The notes under the pieces are model-generated. The model had not been told where the DNA came from and searched no databases. It was given only the letters and a program-made list of their open reading frames with translations. This document shows positions 1-11,828 of a stretch of 64,000 bases of DNA, piece by piece; the first letter of the stretch is position 1, and the number at the start of each line of letters is the position of its first letter. The position numbers and the translations under genes are program-made. Origin of the DNA: Leuctra nigra (taxonomy: Eukaryota; Arthropoda; Insecta; Plecoptera; Leuctridae); NCBI GenBank assembly GCA_934045905.1, contig OW203768.1, forward strand, positions 27,991,060 to 28,055,059, written 5' to 3'.

Positions 1-3000
1 TCGTATCCCTTCTCCTGCAGCTCCTCTTGATCCACATGACAGAATGCAGTGGACACATGCACGAACACCTGTTGATATTACACATCATGGTCAGTGGGGA
101 AGTCGTAGCCCTTCTCCTGCAGCTCCTCTTGATCCACATGACAGAATGCAGTGGACACATGCACGAACACCTGTTGATATTACACATCATGGTCAGTGGG
201 GAAGTCGTATCCCTTCTCCTGCAGCTCCTCTTGATCCACATGACAGAATGCAGTGGACACATGCACGAACACCTGTTGATATTACACATCATGGTCAGTG
301 GGGAAGTCGTAGGCCTTCTCCTGCAGCTCCTCTTGATCCACATGACAGAATGCAGTGGACACAAGCACGAACACCTGTTGATATTACACATCATGGTCAG
401 TGGGGAAGTCGTAGGCCTTCTCCTGCAGCTCCTCTTGATCCACATGACAGAATGCAGTGGACACAAGCACGAACACCTGTTGATATTACACATCGTGGTC
501 AGTGGGGAAGTCGTAGCCCTTCTCCTGCAGCTCCTCTTGATCCACATGACAGAATGCAGTGGACACATGCACGAACACCTGTTGATATTACACATCGTGG
601 TCAGTGGGGAAGTCGTAGCCCTTCTCCTGCAGCTCCTCTTGATCCACATGACAGAATGCAGTGGACACATGCACGAACACCTGTTGATATTACACATCAT
701 GGTCAGTGGGGAAGTCGTAGCCCTTCTCCTGCAGCTCCTCTTGATCCACATGACAGAATGCAGTGGACACATGCACGAACACCTGTTGATATAACACATC
801 ATGGTCAGTGGGGAAGTCGTAGCCCTTCTCCTGCAGCTCCTCTTGATCCACATGACAGAATGCAGTGGACACATGCACGAACACCTGTTGATATTACACA
901 TCATGGTCAGTGGGGAAGTCGTATCCCTTCTCCTGCAGCTCCTCTTGATCCACATGACAGAATGCAGTGGACACATGCACGAACACCTGTTGATATTACA
1001 CATCATGGTCAGTGGGGAAGTCGTAGGCCTTCTCCTGCAGCTCCTCTTGATCCACATGACAGAATGCAGTGGACACAAGCACGAACACCTGTTGATATTA
1101 CACATCATGGTCAGTGGGGAAGTCGTAGCCCTTCTCCTGCAGCTCCTCTTGATCCACATGACAGAATGCAGTGGACACATGCACGAACACCTGTTGATAT
1201 TACACATCATGGTCAGTGGGGAAGTCGTAGCCCTTCTCCTGCAGCTCCTCTTGATCCACATGACAGAATGCAGTGGACACAAGCACGAACACCTGTTGAT
1301 ATTACACATCATGGTCAGTGGGGAAGTCGTAGCCCTTCTCCTGCAGCTCCTCTTGATCCACATGACAGAATGCAGTGGACACATGCACGAACACCTGTTG
1401 ATATTACACATCGTGGTCAGTGGGGAAGTCGTAGCCCTTCTCCTGCAGCTCCTCTTGATCCACATGACAGAATGCAGTGGACACATGCACGAACACCTGT
1501 TGATATTACACATCATGGTCAGTGGGGAAGTCGTAGGCCTTCTCCTGCAGCTCCTCTTGATCCACATGACAGAATGCAGTGGACACAAGCACGAACACCT
1601 GTTGATATTACACATCATGGTCAGTGGGGAAGTCGTAGCCCTTCTCCTGCAGCTCCTCTTGATCCACATGACAGAATGCAGTGGACACAAGCACGAACAC
1701 CTGTTGATATTACACATCATGGTCAGTGGGGAAGTCGTAGGCCTTCTCCTGCAGCTCCTCTTGATCCACATGACAGAATGCAGTGGACACATGCACGAAC
1801 ACCTGTTGATATTACACATCATGGTCAGTGGGGAAGTCGTAGCCCTTCTCCTGCAGCTCCTCTTGATCCACATGACAGAATGCAGTGGACACATGCACGA
1901 ACACCTGTTGATATTACACATCATGGTCAGTGGGGAAGTCGTAGCCCTTCTCCTGCAGCTCCTCTTGATCCACATGACAGAATGCAGTGGACACATGCAC
2001 GAACACCTGTTGATATTACACATCATGGTCAGTGGGGAAGTCGTAGCCCTTCTCCTGCAGCTCCTCTTGATCCACATGACAGAATGCAGTGGACACATGC
2101 ACGAACACCTGTTGATATTACACATCATGGTCAGTGGGGAAGTCGTAGCCCTTCTCCTGCAGCTCCTCTTGATCCACATGACAGAATGCAGTGGACACAT
2201 GCACGAACACCTGTTGATATTACACATCATGGTCAGTGGGGAAGTCGTATCCCTTCTCCTGCAGCTCCTCTTGATCCACATGACAGAATGCAGTGGACAC
2301 ATGCACGAACACCTGTTGATATTACACATCATGGTCAGTGGGGAAGTCGTAGCCCTTCTCCTGCAGCTCCTCTTGATCCACATGACAGAATGCAGTGGAC
2401 ACATGCACGAACACCTGTTGATATTACACATCATGGTCAGTGGGGAAGTCGTATCCCTTCTCCTGCAGCTCCTCTTGATCCACATGACAGAATGCAGTGG
2501 ACACATGCACGAACACCTGTTGATATTACACATCATGGTCAGTGGGGAAGTCGTAGCCCTTCTCCTGCAGCTCCTCTTGATCCACATGACAGAATGCAGT
2601 GGACACATGCACGAACACCTGTTGATATTACACATCATGGTCAGTGGGGAAGTCGTAGCCCTTCTCCTGCAGCTCCTCTTGATCCACATGACAGAATGCA
2701 GTGGACACATGCACGAACACCTGTTGATATTACACATCATGGTCAGTGGGGAAGTCGTAGCCCTTCTCCTGCAGCTCCTCTTGATCCACATGACAGAATG
2801 CAGTGGACACAAGCACGAACACCTGTTGATATTACACATCATGGTCAGTGGGGAAGTCGTAGCCCTTCTCCTGCAGCTCCTCTTGATCCACATGACAGAA
2901 TGCAGTGGACACATGCACGAACACCTGTTGATATTACACATCATGGTCAGTGAGGAAGTCGTAGGCCTTCTCCTGCAGCTCCTCTTGATCCACATGACAG

Positions 3001-6000
3001 AATGCAGTGGACACATGCACGAACACCTGTTGATATTACACATCATGGTCAGTGAGGAAGTCGTAGGCCTTCTCCTGCAGCTCCTCTTGATCCACATGAC
3101 AGAATGCAGTGGACACAAGCACGAACACCTGTTGATATTACACATCATGGTCAGTGGGGAAGTCGTAGCCCTTCTCCTGCAGCTCCTCTTGATCCACATG
3201 ACAGAATGCAGTGGACACATGCACGAACACCTGTTGATATTACACATCATGGTCAGTGGGGAAGTCGTAGCCCTTCTCCTGCAGCTCCTCTTGATCCACA
3301 TGACAGAATGCAGTGGACACATGCACGAACACCTGTTGATATTACACATCATGGTCAGTGGGGAAGTCGTAGCCCTTCTCCTGCAGCTCCTCTTGATCCA
3401 CATGACAGAATGCAGTGGACACATGCACGAACACCTGTTGATATTACACATCATGGTCAGTGGGGAAGTCGTAGCCCTTCTCCTGCAGCTCCTCTTGATC
3501 CACATGACAGAATGCAGTGGACACATGCACGAACACCTGTTGATATTACACATCATGGTCAGTGGGGAAGTCGTAGCCCTTCTCCTGCAGCTCCTCTTGA
3601 TCCACATGACAGAATGCAGTGGACACATGCACGAACACCTGTTGATATTACACATCATGGTCAGTGGGGAAGTCGTAGCCCTTCTCCTGCAGCTCCTCTT
3701 GATCCACATGACAGAATGCAGTGGACACATGCACGAACACCTGTTGATATTACACATCATGGTCAGTGGGGAAGTCGTATCCCTTCTCCTGCAGCTCCTC
3801 TTGATCCACATGACAGAATGCAGTGGACACATGCACGAACACCTGTTGATATTACACATCATGGTCAGTGGGGAAGTCGTAGCCCTTCTCCTGCAGCTCC
3901 TCTTGATCCACATGACAGAATGCAGTGGACACATGCACGAACACCTGTTGATATTACACATCATGGTCAGTGGGGAAGTCGTAGCCCTTCTCCTGCAGCT
4001 CCTCTTGATCCACATGACAGAATGCAGTGGACACATGCACGAACACCTGTTGATATTACACATCATGGTCAGTGGGGAAGTCGTAGCCCTTCTCCTGCAG
4101 CTCCTCTTGATCCACATGACAGAATGCAGTGGACACAAGCACGAACACCTGTTGATATTACACATCATGGTCAGTGGGGAAGTCGTAGCCCTTCTCCTGC
4201 AGCTCCTCTTGATCCACATGACAGAATGCAGTGGACACATGCACGAACACCTGTTGATATTACACATCATGGTCAGTGAGGAAGTCGTAGGCCTTCTCCT
4301 GCAGCTCCTCTTGATCCACATGACAGAATGCAGTGGACACATGCACGAACACCTGTTGATATTACACATCATGGTCAGTGGGGAAGTCGTAGGCCTTCTC
4401 CTGCAGCTCCTCTTGATCCACATGACAGAATGCAGTGGACACATGCACGAACACCTGTTGATATTACACATCATGGTCAGTGGGGAAGTCGTAGCCCTTC
4501 TCCTGCAGCTCCTCTTGATCCACATGACAGAATGCAGTGGACACATGCACGAACACCTGTTGATATTACACATCATGGTCAGTGGGGAAGTCGTAGCCCT
4601 TCTCCTGCAGCTCCTCTTGATCCACATGACAGAATGCAGTGGACACATGCACGAACACCTGTTGATATTACACATCATGGTCAGTGGGGAAGTCGTAGCC
4701 CTTCTCCTGCAGCTCCTCTTGATCCACATGACAGAATGCAGTGGACACATGCACGAACACCTGTTGATATTACACATCATGGTCAGTGGGGAAGTCGTAG
4801 CCCTTCTCCTGCAGCTCCTCTTGATCCACATGACAGAATGCAGTGGACACATGCACGAACACCTGTTGATATTACACATCATGGTCAGTGGGGAAGTCGT
4901 AGCCCTTCTCCTGCAGCTCCTCTTGATCCACATGACAGAATGCAGTGGACACATGCACGAACACCTGTTGATATTACACATCATGGTCAGTGGGGAAGTC
5001 GTAGCCCTTCTCCTGCAGCTCCTCTTGATCCACATGACAGAATGCAGTGGACACATGCACGAACACCTGTTGATATTACACATCATGGTCAGTGGGGAAG
5101 TCGTAGCCCTTCTCCTGCAGCTCCTCTTGATCCACATGACAGAATGCAGTGGACACATGCACGAACACCTGTTGATATTACACATCATGGTCAGTGGGGA
5201 AGTCGTAGCCCTTCTCCTGCAGCTCCTCTTGATCCACATGACAGAATGCAGTGGACACATGCACGAACACCTGTTGATATTACACATCATGGTCAGTGGG
5301 GAAGTCGTAGCCCTTCTCCTGCAGCTCCTCTTGATCCACATGACAGAATGCAGTGGACACATGCACGAACACCTGTTGATATTACACATCATGGTCAGTG
5401 GGGAAGTCGTAGCCCTTCTCCTGCAGCTCCTCTTGATCCACATGACAGAATGCAGTGGACACATGCACGAACACCTGTTGATATTACACATCATGGTCAG
5501 TGGGGAAGTCGTAGCCCTTCTCCTGCAGCTCCTCTTGATCCACATGACAGAATGCAGTGGACACATGCACGAACACCTGTTGATATTACACATCATGGTC
5601 AGTGGGGAAGTCGTAGCCCTTCTCCTGCAGCTCCTCTTGATCCACATGACAGAATGCAGTGGACACATGCACGAACACCTGTTGATATTACACATCATGG
5701 TCAGTGGGGAAGTCGTAGCCCTTCTCCTGCAGCTCCTCTTGATCCACATGACAGAATGCAGTGGACACATGCACGAACACCTGTTGATATTACACATCAT
5801 GGTCAGTGGGGAAGTCGTAGCCCTTCTCCTGCAGCTCCTCTTGATCCACATGACAGAATGCAGTGGACACATGCACGAACACCTGTTGATATTACACATC
5901 ATGGTCAGTGGGGAAGTCGTAGCCCTTCTCCTGCAGCTCCTCTTGATCCACATGACAGAATGCAGTGGACACATGCACGAACACCTGTTGATATTACACA

Positions 6001-6127
6001 TCATGGTCAGTGGGGAAGTCGTAGCCCTTCTCCTGCAGCTCCTCTTGATCCACATGACAGAATGCAGTGGACACATGCACGAACACCTGTTGATATTACA
6101 CATCATGGTCAGTGGGGAAGTCGTAGC
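1..6127 (-). repeat. 102-bp tandem array made of FAR exon-3 copies with 3' splice sites
   Basis: The array has an exact 102 bp period with no indels: the same splice-acceptor position recurs from 68 to 6086, giving 60 units, and the window edge cuts the array on the left. On the minus strand each unit holds an acceptor (ATATCAACAG) followed by codons reading VFVHVSTAFCHVDQEELQEK and then a short tail ending in DFPTDHDV. The first part matches the conserved FVHVSTAY region of fatty acyl-CoA reductases. A TAA in the same frame follows the tail in nearly all units; near 790 one base change replaces it with a leucine codon. Units differ at only a few sites (GCCC/TCCC/GGCC, ACATGCA/ACAAGCA, CATCAT/CATCGT, GTGGGG/GTGAGG). 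The long plus-strand open frames exist only because 102 is divisible by 3. An assembly collapse or expansion of copy number is possible. Confidence 0.95.
5997..6086 (-). CDS. FAR exon 3, first (5'-most) copy, partial
   Basis: This is the array unit nearest the upstream FAR exon. The exon starts just after an acceptor CAACAG at 6087-6092 and begins in phase 0 with VFVHVSTAF, which continues the preceding exon that ends in MPQLK. Together they give the FAR-typical sequence around the conserved FVHVSTA motif. The intron to the upstream exon would be 6087-6177 (91 bp, GTGAGG...CAACAG), a normal size for insects. The downstream end is uncertain. A weak donor (GAT|GTGTAA) lies at the end of the unit, and the residues DFPTDHDV could be coding or intron-derived, because the same stretch also precedes the first acceptor. 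The true full exon probably lies at the far end of the array, outside the window. Confidence 0.55.
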
Positions 6128-6177
6128 TCAAAATGCAATGATTGCTCATTTATTATTATTTCTTCATGAGTCCTCAC

Positions 6178-6426
6178 CTTGAGCTGTGGCATGTGAAGAC
6201 ACAACTCGATCATCTTCCATGTGGCCGTTATGTTCATCCTCACAGCTTCCTTGAGCGTCACCACGAAGTGCACTTGGGCTGCGCAGTGGAACACCACGGA
6301 CACCTCCTTGCGCAGGCGCTCTCGACTCTCAGGCGATAGACCGAGTTGGTCCTGCGTTACGTCACCAGACAGCGCCACCAGCTTGCTCATGGCGGCAGGG
6401 TTGGAGGCGCGCAGGCGCTCGAACAT
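6178..6426 (-). CDS. Fatty acyl-CoA reductase (FAR), exon 2 (83 codons)
   Basis: FARs reduce fatty acyl-CoA to fatty alcohol with NADPH, typically at the ER or peroxisome membrane, and supply wax and pheromone alcohols in insects. This exon encodes 83 residues of the NAD-binding (Rossmann-like) domain, beginning MFERLRASNP. It carries the family-typical stretch GDVTQDQLGLSPESRERL and then VVFHCAAQVHF (the FHSAATVRF-type motif) and LKEAVRMNI. The acceptor is TGTAG at 6427-6431 and the donor AAG|GTGAGG at 6178/6177; both flanks are phase 0. It joins exon 1 (ending EEMFQLP) upstream and the FVHVSTAF exon downstream, reproducing the order of the family. No stop or frameshift is seen. The catalytic YxxxK region would lie in exons beyond the left edge. 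Identification is by recognised motifs, not by search. Confidence 0.88.
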
Positions 6427-6508
6427 CTACAATCATTCATTGTTCAGTAAAAATATCAAAATGTGCTTGAAGTCGTTTACCATGCAATTCCAAGTGATTT
6501 TCCTATAC

Positions 6509-6680
6509 TAGGAAAACGCTCTGTTTAACGCGATGATGAGCGAGCACGGATACGCGCAACTACTCCAACCGAAATTTTTTCTATCGAATATGTCCATAAA
6601 GCCAATTCTTGAACTTCGTCACAGACTTGTATGAAAATCTCCAAAAGTTCATTTAAGTATTGGTCCGAGGCCTTCGTTAA
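6509..6680 (-). mobile_element. Helentron-like interspersed repeat, terminal fragment
   Basis: The fragment begins CTAGGAAAACGCTCTG and continues with GATGAGCGAGCACGGATAC, matching the starts at 18478, 18776 and 25805. Similarity to the 18776 copy (TTGAACTTCGTCACAGACTTGT region) fades near 6670-6680, so only one end is present. Confidence 0.6.
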
Positions 6681-6984
6681 ATCCAGGCTGAAGCCTAAGC
6701 TTGAACCGAGCGTGTGACGTCACAGTAGCTGTACTCTGTCAGCACAGCGCGCTATGAGCAGCGCGCTCGGAAAGAATCGGAAATGCAAGATACACCAGTA
6801 ACGATGAATGTACAAATGAACAACGAAATAACGCTGTGGTTCAATGAAATATCATTGTTTATAAGTACGTAATTGATTGTGATTGTTTTTGGATAAGGTA
6901 TAGAATATGATTAATTGGATTATATTGAAACACAATTAAATTGCTTCTCCAACCATATGCATGCTTGGGTCAAAAGAACACTTA

Positions 6985-7123
6985 TGGCTTTTTTCACTGG
7001 CTGCACTTAAACTGCACTGAAATGACGTCACAATACAAAACTCAATGCAAATTTCAAACGGAGTGCAGTGGTACTGCACTCCGTTTGAAATTTGCAGTCC
7101 AGTGCGGTTAGTGGAAAACGCCA
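6985..7123. mobile_element. Palindromic MITE with TTA target duplication
   Basis: A 139 bp sequence flanked by TTA (6982-6984 and 7124-7126). Its ends are inverted (TGGCTTTTTTCACT... against ...AGTGGAAAACGCCA). The centre is a near-perfect hairpin around GGAGTGCAGTGGTACTGCACTCC. A 3 bp TTA duplication suggests a PIF/Harbinger-type MITE. Confidence 0.75.
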
Positions 7124-7200
7124 TTAAATGTTTTGTATTATTGTATAAAAGTCTATTACCAAAAATGTATTAAATTAAATTAAACTAATAACTTTAATGC

Positions 7201-7641
7201 AATAGGGAAGTCTCGTGAAATTTAATTCTGGTAAATATCTAAATATCAACACAAATAATAATGACTGACACAGTTATCACCCGTGAAATCTAAAATTTTC
7301 ATTCATAAAAATCAAATTCAAATATCATTGGTCATTTTGGCGGGAAAAACGGCCTGAAACAAGAATCGGAACTGTGATGTCATTTCCAAGTCTTTAACAT
7401 TGTGTTGACATGGGTATTCCCTTGTTGCCATGGCAATATAGCAAACTGTGATGTCATTGCCAATTTTCCTGTTTTTAAATGAGAGGAGATCTATCAAACC
7501 TAGATCAAACTTGGTAAATTAATTACTTGAGAACTATTCGTCCCACAACAAAAATAATACCACATCTGTGTTCAGCAACATCTCAACTTTCATAAAATAA
7601 ATATTATTCTGAAATCTAATCTTCACGAGACTTCCCTATTG
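7201..7641. mobile_element. Short DNA element with 20-bp perfect TIRs
   Basis: The ends are exact inverted copies: AATAGGGAAGTCTCGTGAA at the left and TTCACGAGACTTCCCTATT at the right. There is no coding capacity, so it is non-autonomous. I could not fix a clear target duplication. The interior has several TGATGTCATTTCC-like motifs. Confidence 0.75.
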
Positions 7642-7742
7642 AAATTCGACTTGTACAAGTGATCATGTGGTCAGTCAGAACGGCAAATTCTTGGTTTGAT
7701 ATATATTTTGACTGATTTCGGTCTAATACTGTAATACGTATA

Positions 7743-8817
7743 CCAGAAAAAAACACTCCGTGTAAAAAATGCAGCCAAGTCTCTTTACTTTAAAAAAATT
7801 CAACACCGAAAAGGAGTGATATCAAAAAAGGAGCCAAGTCAATGACATTTTCCAAATATTAAATCGTATTTTTTAAATAAAAGTATAAACACCGAGAAAT
7901 ACTTTACAAAAGGACTTGGCGCATCGTTTTTTTAAAGACATCAATCTATACTAAAAGTGGAAAGAAATTTACAAGTAGGTCCATTTTCCTCTTTATGTTG
8001 GAGCCAGAATCTATGAATCAAGCTACTTTAGTAATGGTTATTTTATAGTTTTGTCAATGGCGATAGAAGAAAGATTTCATGCTGTAATAGATAGGTAATA
8101 TAAAGTGGGAGGAATTAAATAACAATTGGAAGTGGGCTCATACATATTCTTGCAGTACTGTTAATATGGTGATATTATAGAAGGGTATCTTTTCATAATT
8201 TGATCTTGACTGAAGGAAATCATGAAACGTTGTCAAATAATTACTAACTATCTATGGAACACTATTAGGTATATATTTTTGAAGTGTCAAGTGTATAAAG
8301 TTAAATTTTTTAATAGAAATACAATGTGACTGTACTTTGTGAAATGTATTGTTATAAAATGTGGATTAATAGAAATTTATTTCATGATGAGAAGGTATAA
8401 CGCATGAGACTTAATTATGTTGACCACGAAACAATATTACAAAGATAACTAGATTGTGTATTTATTACAAACATAGGCAACAAGTTTCATCGTGTACAAA
8501 TACAAATAGAAAATATTTTACATTGGTTTGTACAATATGTAATTAAAAGATGTTTCCCTATTATTCTAAAAATTCGAAATGACGGTTGTATATAAATGAC
8601 ATATGATTATGAATAGAAAAATATCTTTAAAAAAACGATGCGCCAAGTCCTTTTGTAAAGTATTTCTCGGTGTTTATACTTTTATTTAAAAAATACGATT
8701 TAATATTTGGAAAATGTCATTGACTTGGCTCCTTTTTTGATATCACTCCTTTTCGGTGTTGAATTTTTTTAAAGTAAAGAGATTTGGCTGCTTTTTTACA
8801 CGGAGTGCTTTTTCTGG
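7743..8817. mobile_element. Long-TIR non-autonomous DNA element (family LT2), copy 1
   Basis: Terminal inverted repeats of about 195 bp run inward from CCAGAAAAAAACACTCCGTG at the left and its complement at the right, through motifs such as GATGCGCCAAGTCC. About 680 bp of AT-rich non-coding DNA lies between them. A near-identical copy is at 58905-59965; shorter relatives with the ACACTCCGTG/ACACTTCGTG terminus are at 33664, 47655 and 62748. No transposase was seen. Confidence 0.85.
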
Positions 8818-10560
8818 GATATCACTTCTTTAGTTAGTTTATTCATACAGCTTGATGCACATGTCGGAGCAAGGACTAATTTCTTTAAAAAAATACGCCT
8901 CAACCGATTTGGTTACTAAGAAAAGTTGCGTTTGGTATTAAAAAGATTATCCAAGAAGAATAGCTAAGTTTCGTTACAATCGATACAACCGTTTTCGATA
9001 TATGACGTCACTTCCGGTTTTGAAATAGCGGCCGAATATAATGTCATCTTGAATTCATAATTATAAATCCTACATAATTGCATAATTTGGTTGCAATCGG
9101 TACAGCCGTATTCGATATATGACGCCACTTCAGGTTTTGAAATAGCAGCCGAAAATAATGTCGTCTTGAATTCATAATTGTTAGTCCTAAATATTTCCAA
9201 AATTTGGTTGCAATCGGTACAGCCGTTTTCGATATATGACGTCACTTCCGGTTTTAACAATGGCGGCCGAAAATAATATTGTATTTAATTCATAATTATT
9301 AGTCATACAAATTTCCAAAATTTGATTGCAATTGGTACAGCCGGTTTACGATATATAATGTCACTTCCGATTTTAACAATGGCGGCCGAAATTGATGTCG
9401 TATTTAATTCATAATTATAAGTCCTACATAATAACATAATTTTGTTGCAATCCGTACAGCCGTTTTCGATATATGACGTCACTTCTGGTTTTAACAATGG
9501 TGGCCGAAAATAATGTCGTCTTGAATTCATAATTATTAGTCCTACATATTTCCAAAATTTGGTTGCAATCGGTACAGCTGTTTTCGATATGTGACGTCAT
9601 TTCCGGTTTTAACAATGGCGGCCGAAAATAATGTCGTCTTCAATTCATAATTATTAGTACTACACATTTCCAAAATTTGGTTGCAATCGGTACAGCTGTT
9701 TGCAATATATGACGTCACTTCCGGTTTTAAAAATGGCGGCCGAGAAAACTGCAACCTTAAATTTATATTTATTTACAAAGTTCGTTTACTAATATCTATT
9801 TAAATTTATAAAGTGGTGAATTTAGTGTCAATTACGATATTTATGACGTAATTTAGCTTATTTATGACGTCATTTCCGGTATAGGTAATAGGAAGACAAT
9901 TTAGTTGATACTTTATGAACGACCATCTGAATTCATAATCCCCATATTTCCGTAAAATCGGTCATGCCGTTTGTAATATATGACGTCTCTTCCGGTTTCA
10001 TTTAGTGGTTCCTGCCGCCATTTCCGGTACCGTTAATTCATTTATTTATTTTTCACAATTGATTTTTCAAATAAATTACAGAATGAATACGCAGGAGCTA
10101 GTTCAGTTGCAATCGGTACAGGCGTTTTAGATATATGACGTCACTTCCGGTTTCAGGAATGGCGGCCGAGTACACTGCAATCTTGAATTTATAGTTTGTA
10201 TTGTCTATGTTACAATGTAAGTTAATTATGTATGTATTTTAAGTATAATTTGTTGAAATAAGTTAAATATTGCGTATTTATGACGTCACTTCCGGTTTAG
10301 AAAATAAGAACATAATTATTTTATTATTGATACTTCATGTAGATGATTATCTAAATCGAATGGCGCTAATTTCGTTCTAATCGGTCAAGACGTTTTTGAG
10401 ATATGACGTCACTTCCGGTTTAAAAATGGCGGTACAAAAAATCACAAGAGGCAAGGTATCATCAGGCGCCAAAAGTGCATATGTGGTAAAAATTTTAGGT
10501 TGATCGGTTAAGCCGTTTAGGCTGTGGCGGTGACGGCGACCTTTCCTGATATCATCATCA
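8818..10560. repeat. Satellite-like repeats carrying TGACGTCACTTCCGG motifs, copy 1
   Basis: Between about 8964 and 9760 there are seven units of roughly 118-119 bp. Each has CGATATATGACGTCACTTCC, then an ATGGCGGCCG-like motif, then GAATTCATAATTATTAGTCC, then TTGGTTGCAATCGGTACAG. More diverged units with the same motif follow to about 10430. Short minus-strand frames here (e.g. 8964-9260) come from the repeat and are not genes. The block is repeated at 59966-63560. Confidence 0.85.
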
Positions 10561-10574
10561 GAAGAAGAAAGCGG

Positions 10575-10853
10575 TGTAATTTCACGATTTTCACTGTCCT
10601 CTAGGTCGTAAACGGCATGACTGGTTGTTGTCGCGTGATGTATATGTTGTCAGGTGGGCCATAGCTCAAAATTAAGACATTTCACAACAATGTGAGATTG
10701 TCCATTGCTGAGATCCAGTAGGCCGAAAATGCTATGTTGTTGCTTACAGTAAAGTAGTTGGTCTGCTTCTCAGTTTAGGCATTTACGGTATGTTGAGTGA
10801 CTGTGAGTGTACGGTACGACTTGGCTGAGTGGAGCGACCGCTCCACTAGATAC
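10575..10853. mobile_element. Right terminal repeat of long-TIR family LT1
   Basis: The segment from GTGTAATTTCACGATTTTCA to GGAGCGACCGCTCCACTAGA is the reverse complement of the left ends at 33355 and 61290 and matches the right end at 63637-63918. The last 20 bp are themselves palindromic (AGTGGAGCG/CGCTCCACT). The matching left end is missing here. Confidence 0.75.
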
Positions 10854-10869
10854 GTACTTGTAAAAAACC

Positions 10870-11821
10870 CACTCGAGGTCTCGATATTGTTTTCCATGAT
10901 TGTGAGTGTTTAGAAAATAAATCTGTAGTTAGAAATAATACATGGACTTGTAATTGTAATTATAAATTAGAAATGGTAAATGAAATTAAATACTGGGAGT
11001 TATGATAGACAAAAATTTTAAATTTAAAGCACAGGTTGAAGCGGTCAGAAATAAGTTAAGAGTGTATGTGTTTAAATTTAATACGTTGAAACAATATTTG
11101 CCTTTCCATACTTTGCGGATAGTGTACTTGGCTCTTGTTGAAAGTGTTATGAGGTATGGTATCTTGACATGGGGACATATTGTATCAGATTATTTAATAA
11201 ATAATATTTCAAAATTACAAACAAGAATTTTAAAGAATCCATTGCCGGAGCATTTAAAAAATGAAATAATAAAAAACAATAGTATATACTCATTCTGTGG
11301 AGTGTTCACATTTCAGCAATTATATGATTACCACCTAATATTAAAACATTATTTCGATAAAGAAAATAAAATCATCAAAATTCACAAATACAATATTCGG
11401 AAGGTCCAGTATGTAGTTCCTCGATATAATAACAATTACGGAAAAATACAACAGCAGTCAAAGTACCTATGACTTTCAATAATTGCCAGAGACCTTCCAC
11501 AATTTCGATAAAATTAGTCATGTTAAATTAAGCCTAAAATTGTTTTATATAACCTGAGACATATCTCTCTTTTGTATTTCAATATGTTTTCTTATTTTTT
11601 TGCAGGATATTTTGTGTATTGTTTATCTTTATTCCTTTCTTTTCAGCATAAGTTTAGTTTAGTTTTAGTTTTATTATGAGTTTGATGATTTGATGTATAT
11701 GTTTTATGTGTATTGTGTATTGTGTAGTACTCCTGCTGATAAGCTTAATTTATTTTATAGCTTAGCAGGGCAAAGTACATAATATTTGTATATGTTTAAT
11801 CTCAAATAAATAATAAAAAAA
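10870..11821 (+). pseudogene. 3' fragment of a LINE (reverse-transcriptase C-terminus)
   Basis: The 156-residue frame at 11002-11472 (MIDKNFKFKAQ...LVESVMRYGILTWGH) resembles the region after the RT domain in the LINE at 52887-55838, which reads IDRHFTWRPH...LVESIMTYGVLAWGN. An apparent 1-base loss just before 11002 breaks the upstream frame, which otherwise reads CNCNYKLEMVNEIKY. The frame ends early at 11472. A 3' UTR follows and ends in AATAAATAATAAAAAAAAA at about 11803-11821, adjacent to the FAR exon 1 donor. It is a dead, 5'-truncated insertion in the FAR intron, opposite in orientation to FAR. Confidence 0.75.
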
Positions 11822-11828
11822 AACATAC

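Larger units (their letters stand above)
6427..11828 (-). other. FAR intron 1, filled with transposable elements
   Basis: This intron is bounded by donor GTATGT (11823-11828) and acceptor TGTAG (6427-6431) on the minus strand. From low to high coordinate it holds a Helentron-like fragment, two MITEs, a long-TIR element, a CRE/ETS-like satellite block and a LINE 3' fragment whose A-rich tail abuts the donor. No other exon was seen. Confidence 0.8.

Noticed and set aside
1..6127. CRISPR-like array
   Set aside because: There are no unique spacers. The whole 102 bp is conserved and the context is eukaryotic.
44..6182. Very long plus-strand open frames (up to 1793 codons) across the 102-bp array
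   Set aside because: They follow from a stop-free unit with a period divisible by 3. The minus strand explains the unit as an exon copy, and the two plus frames are both open.
8964..9754. Minus-strand frames with repeated CTDCNQI...
   Set aside because: They are translations of the 118-bp satellite; the frame drifts between units.
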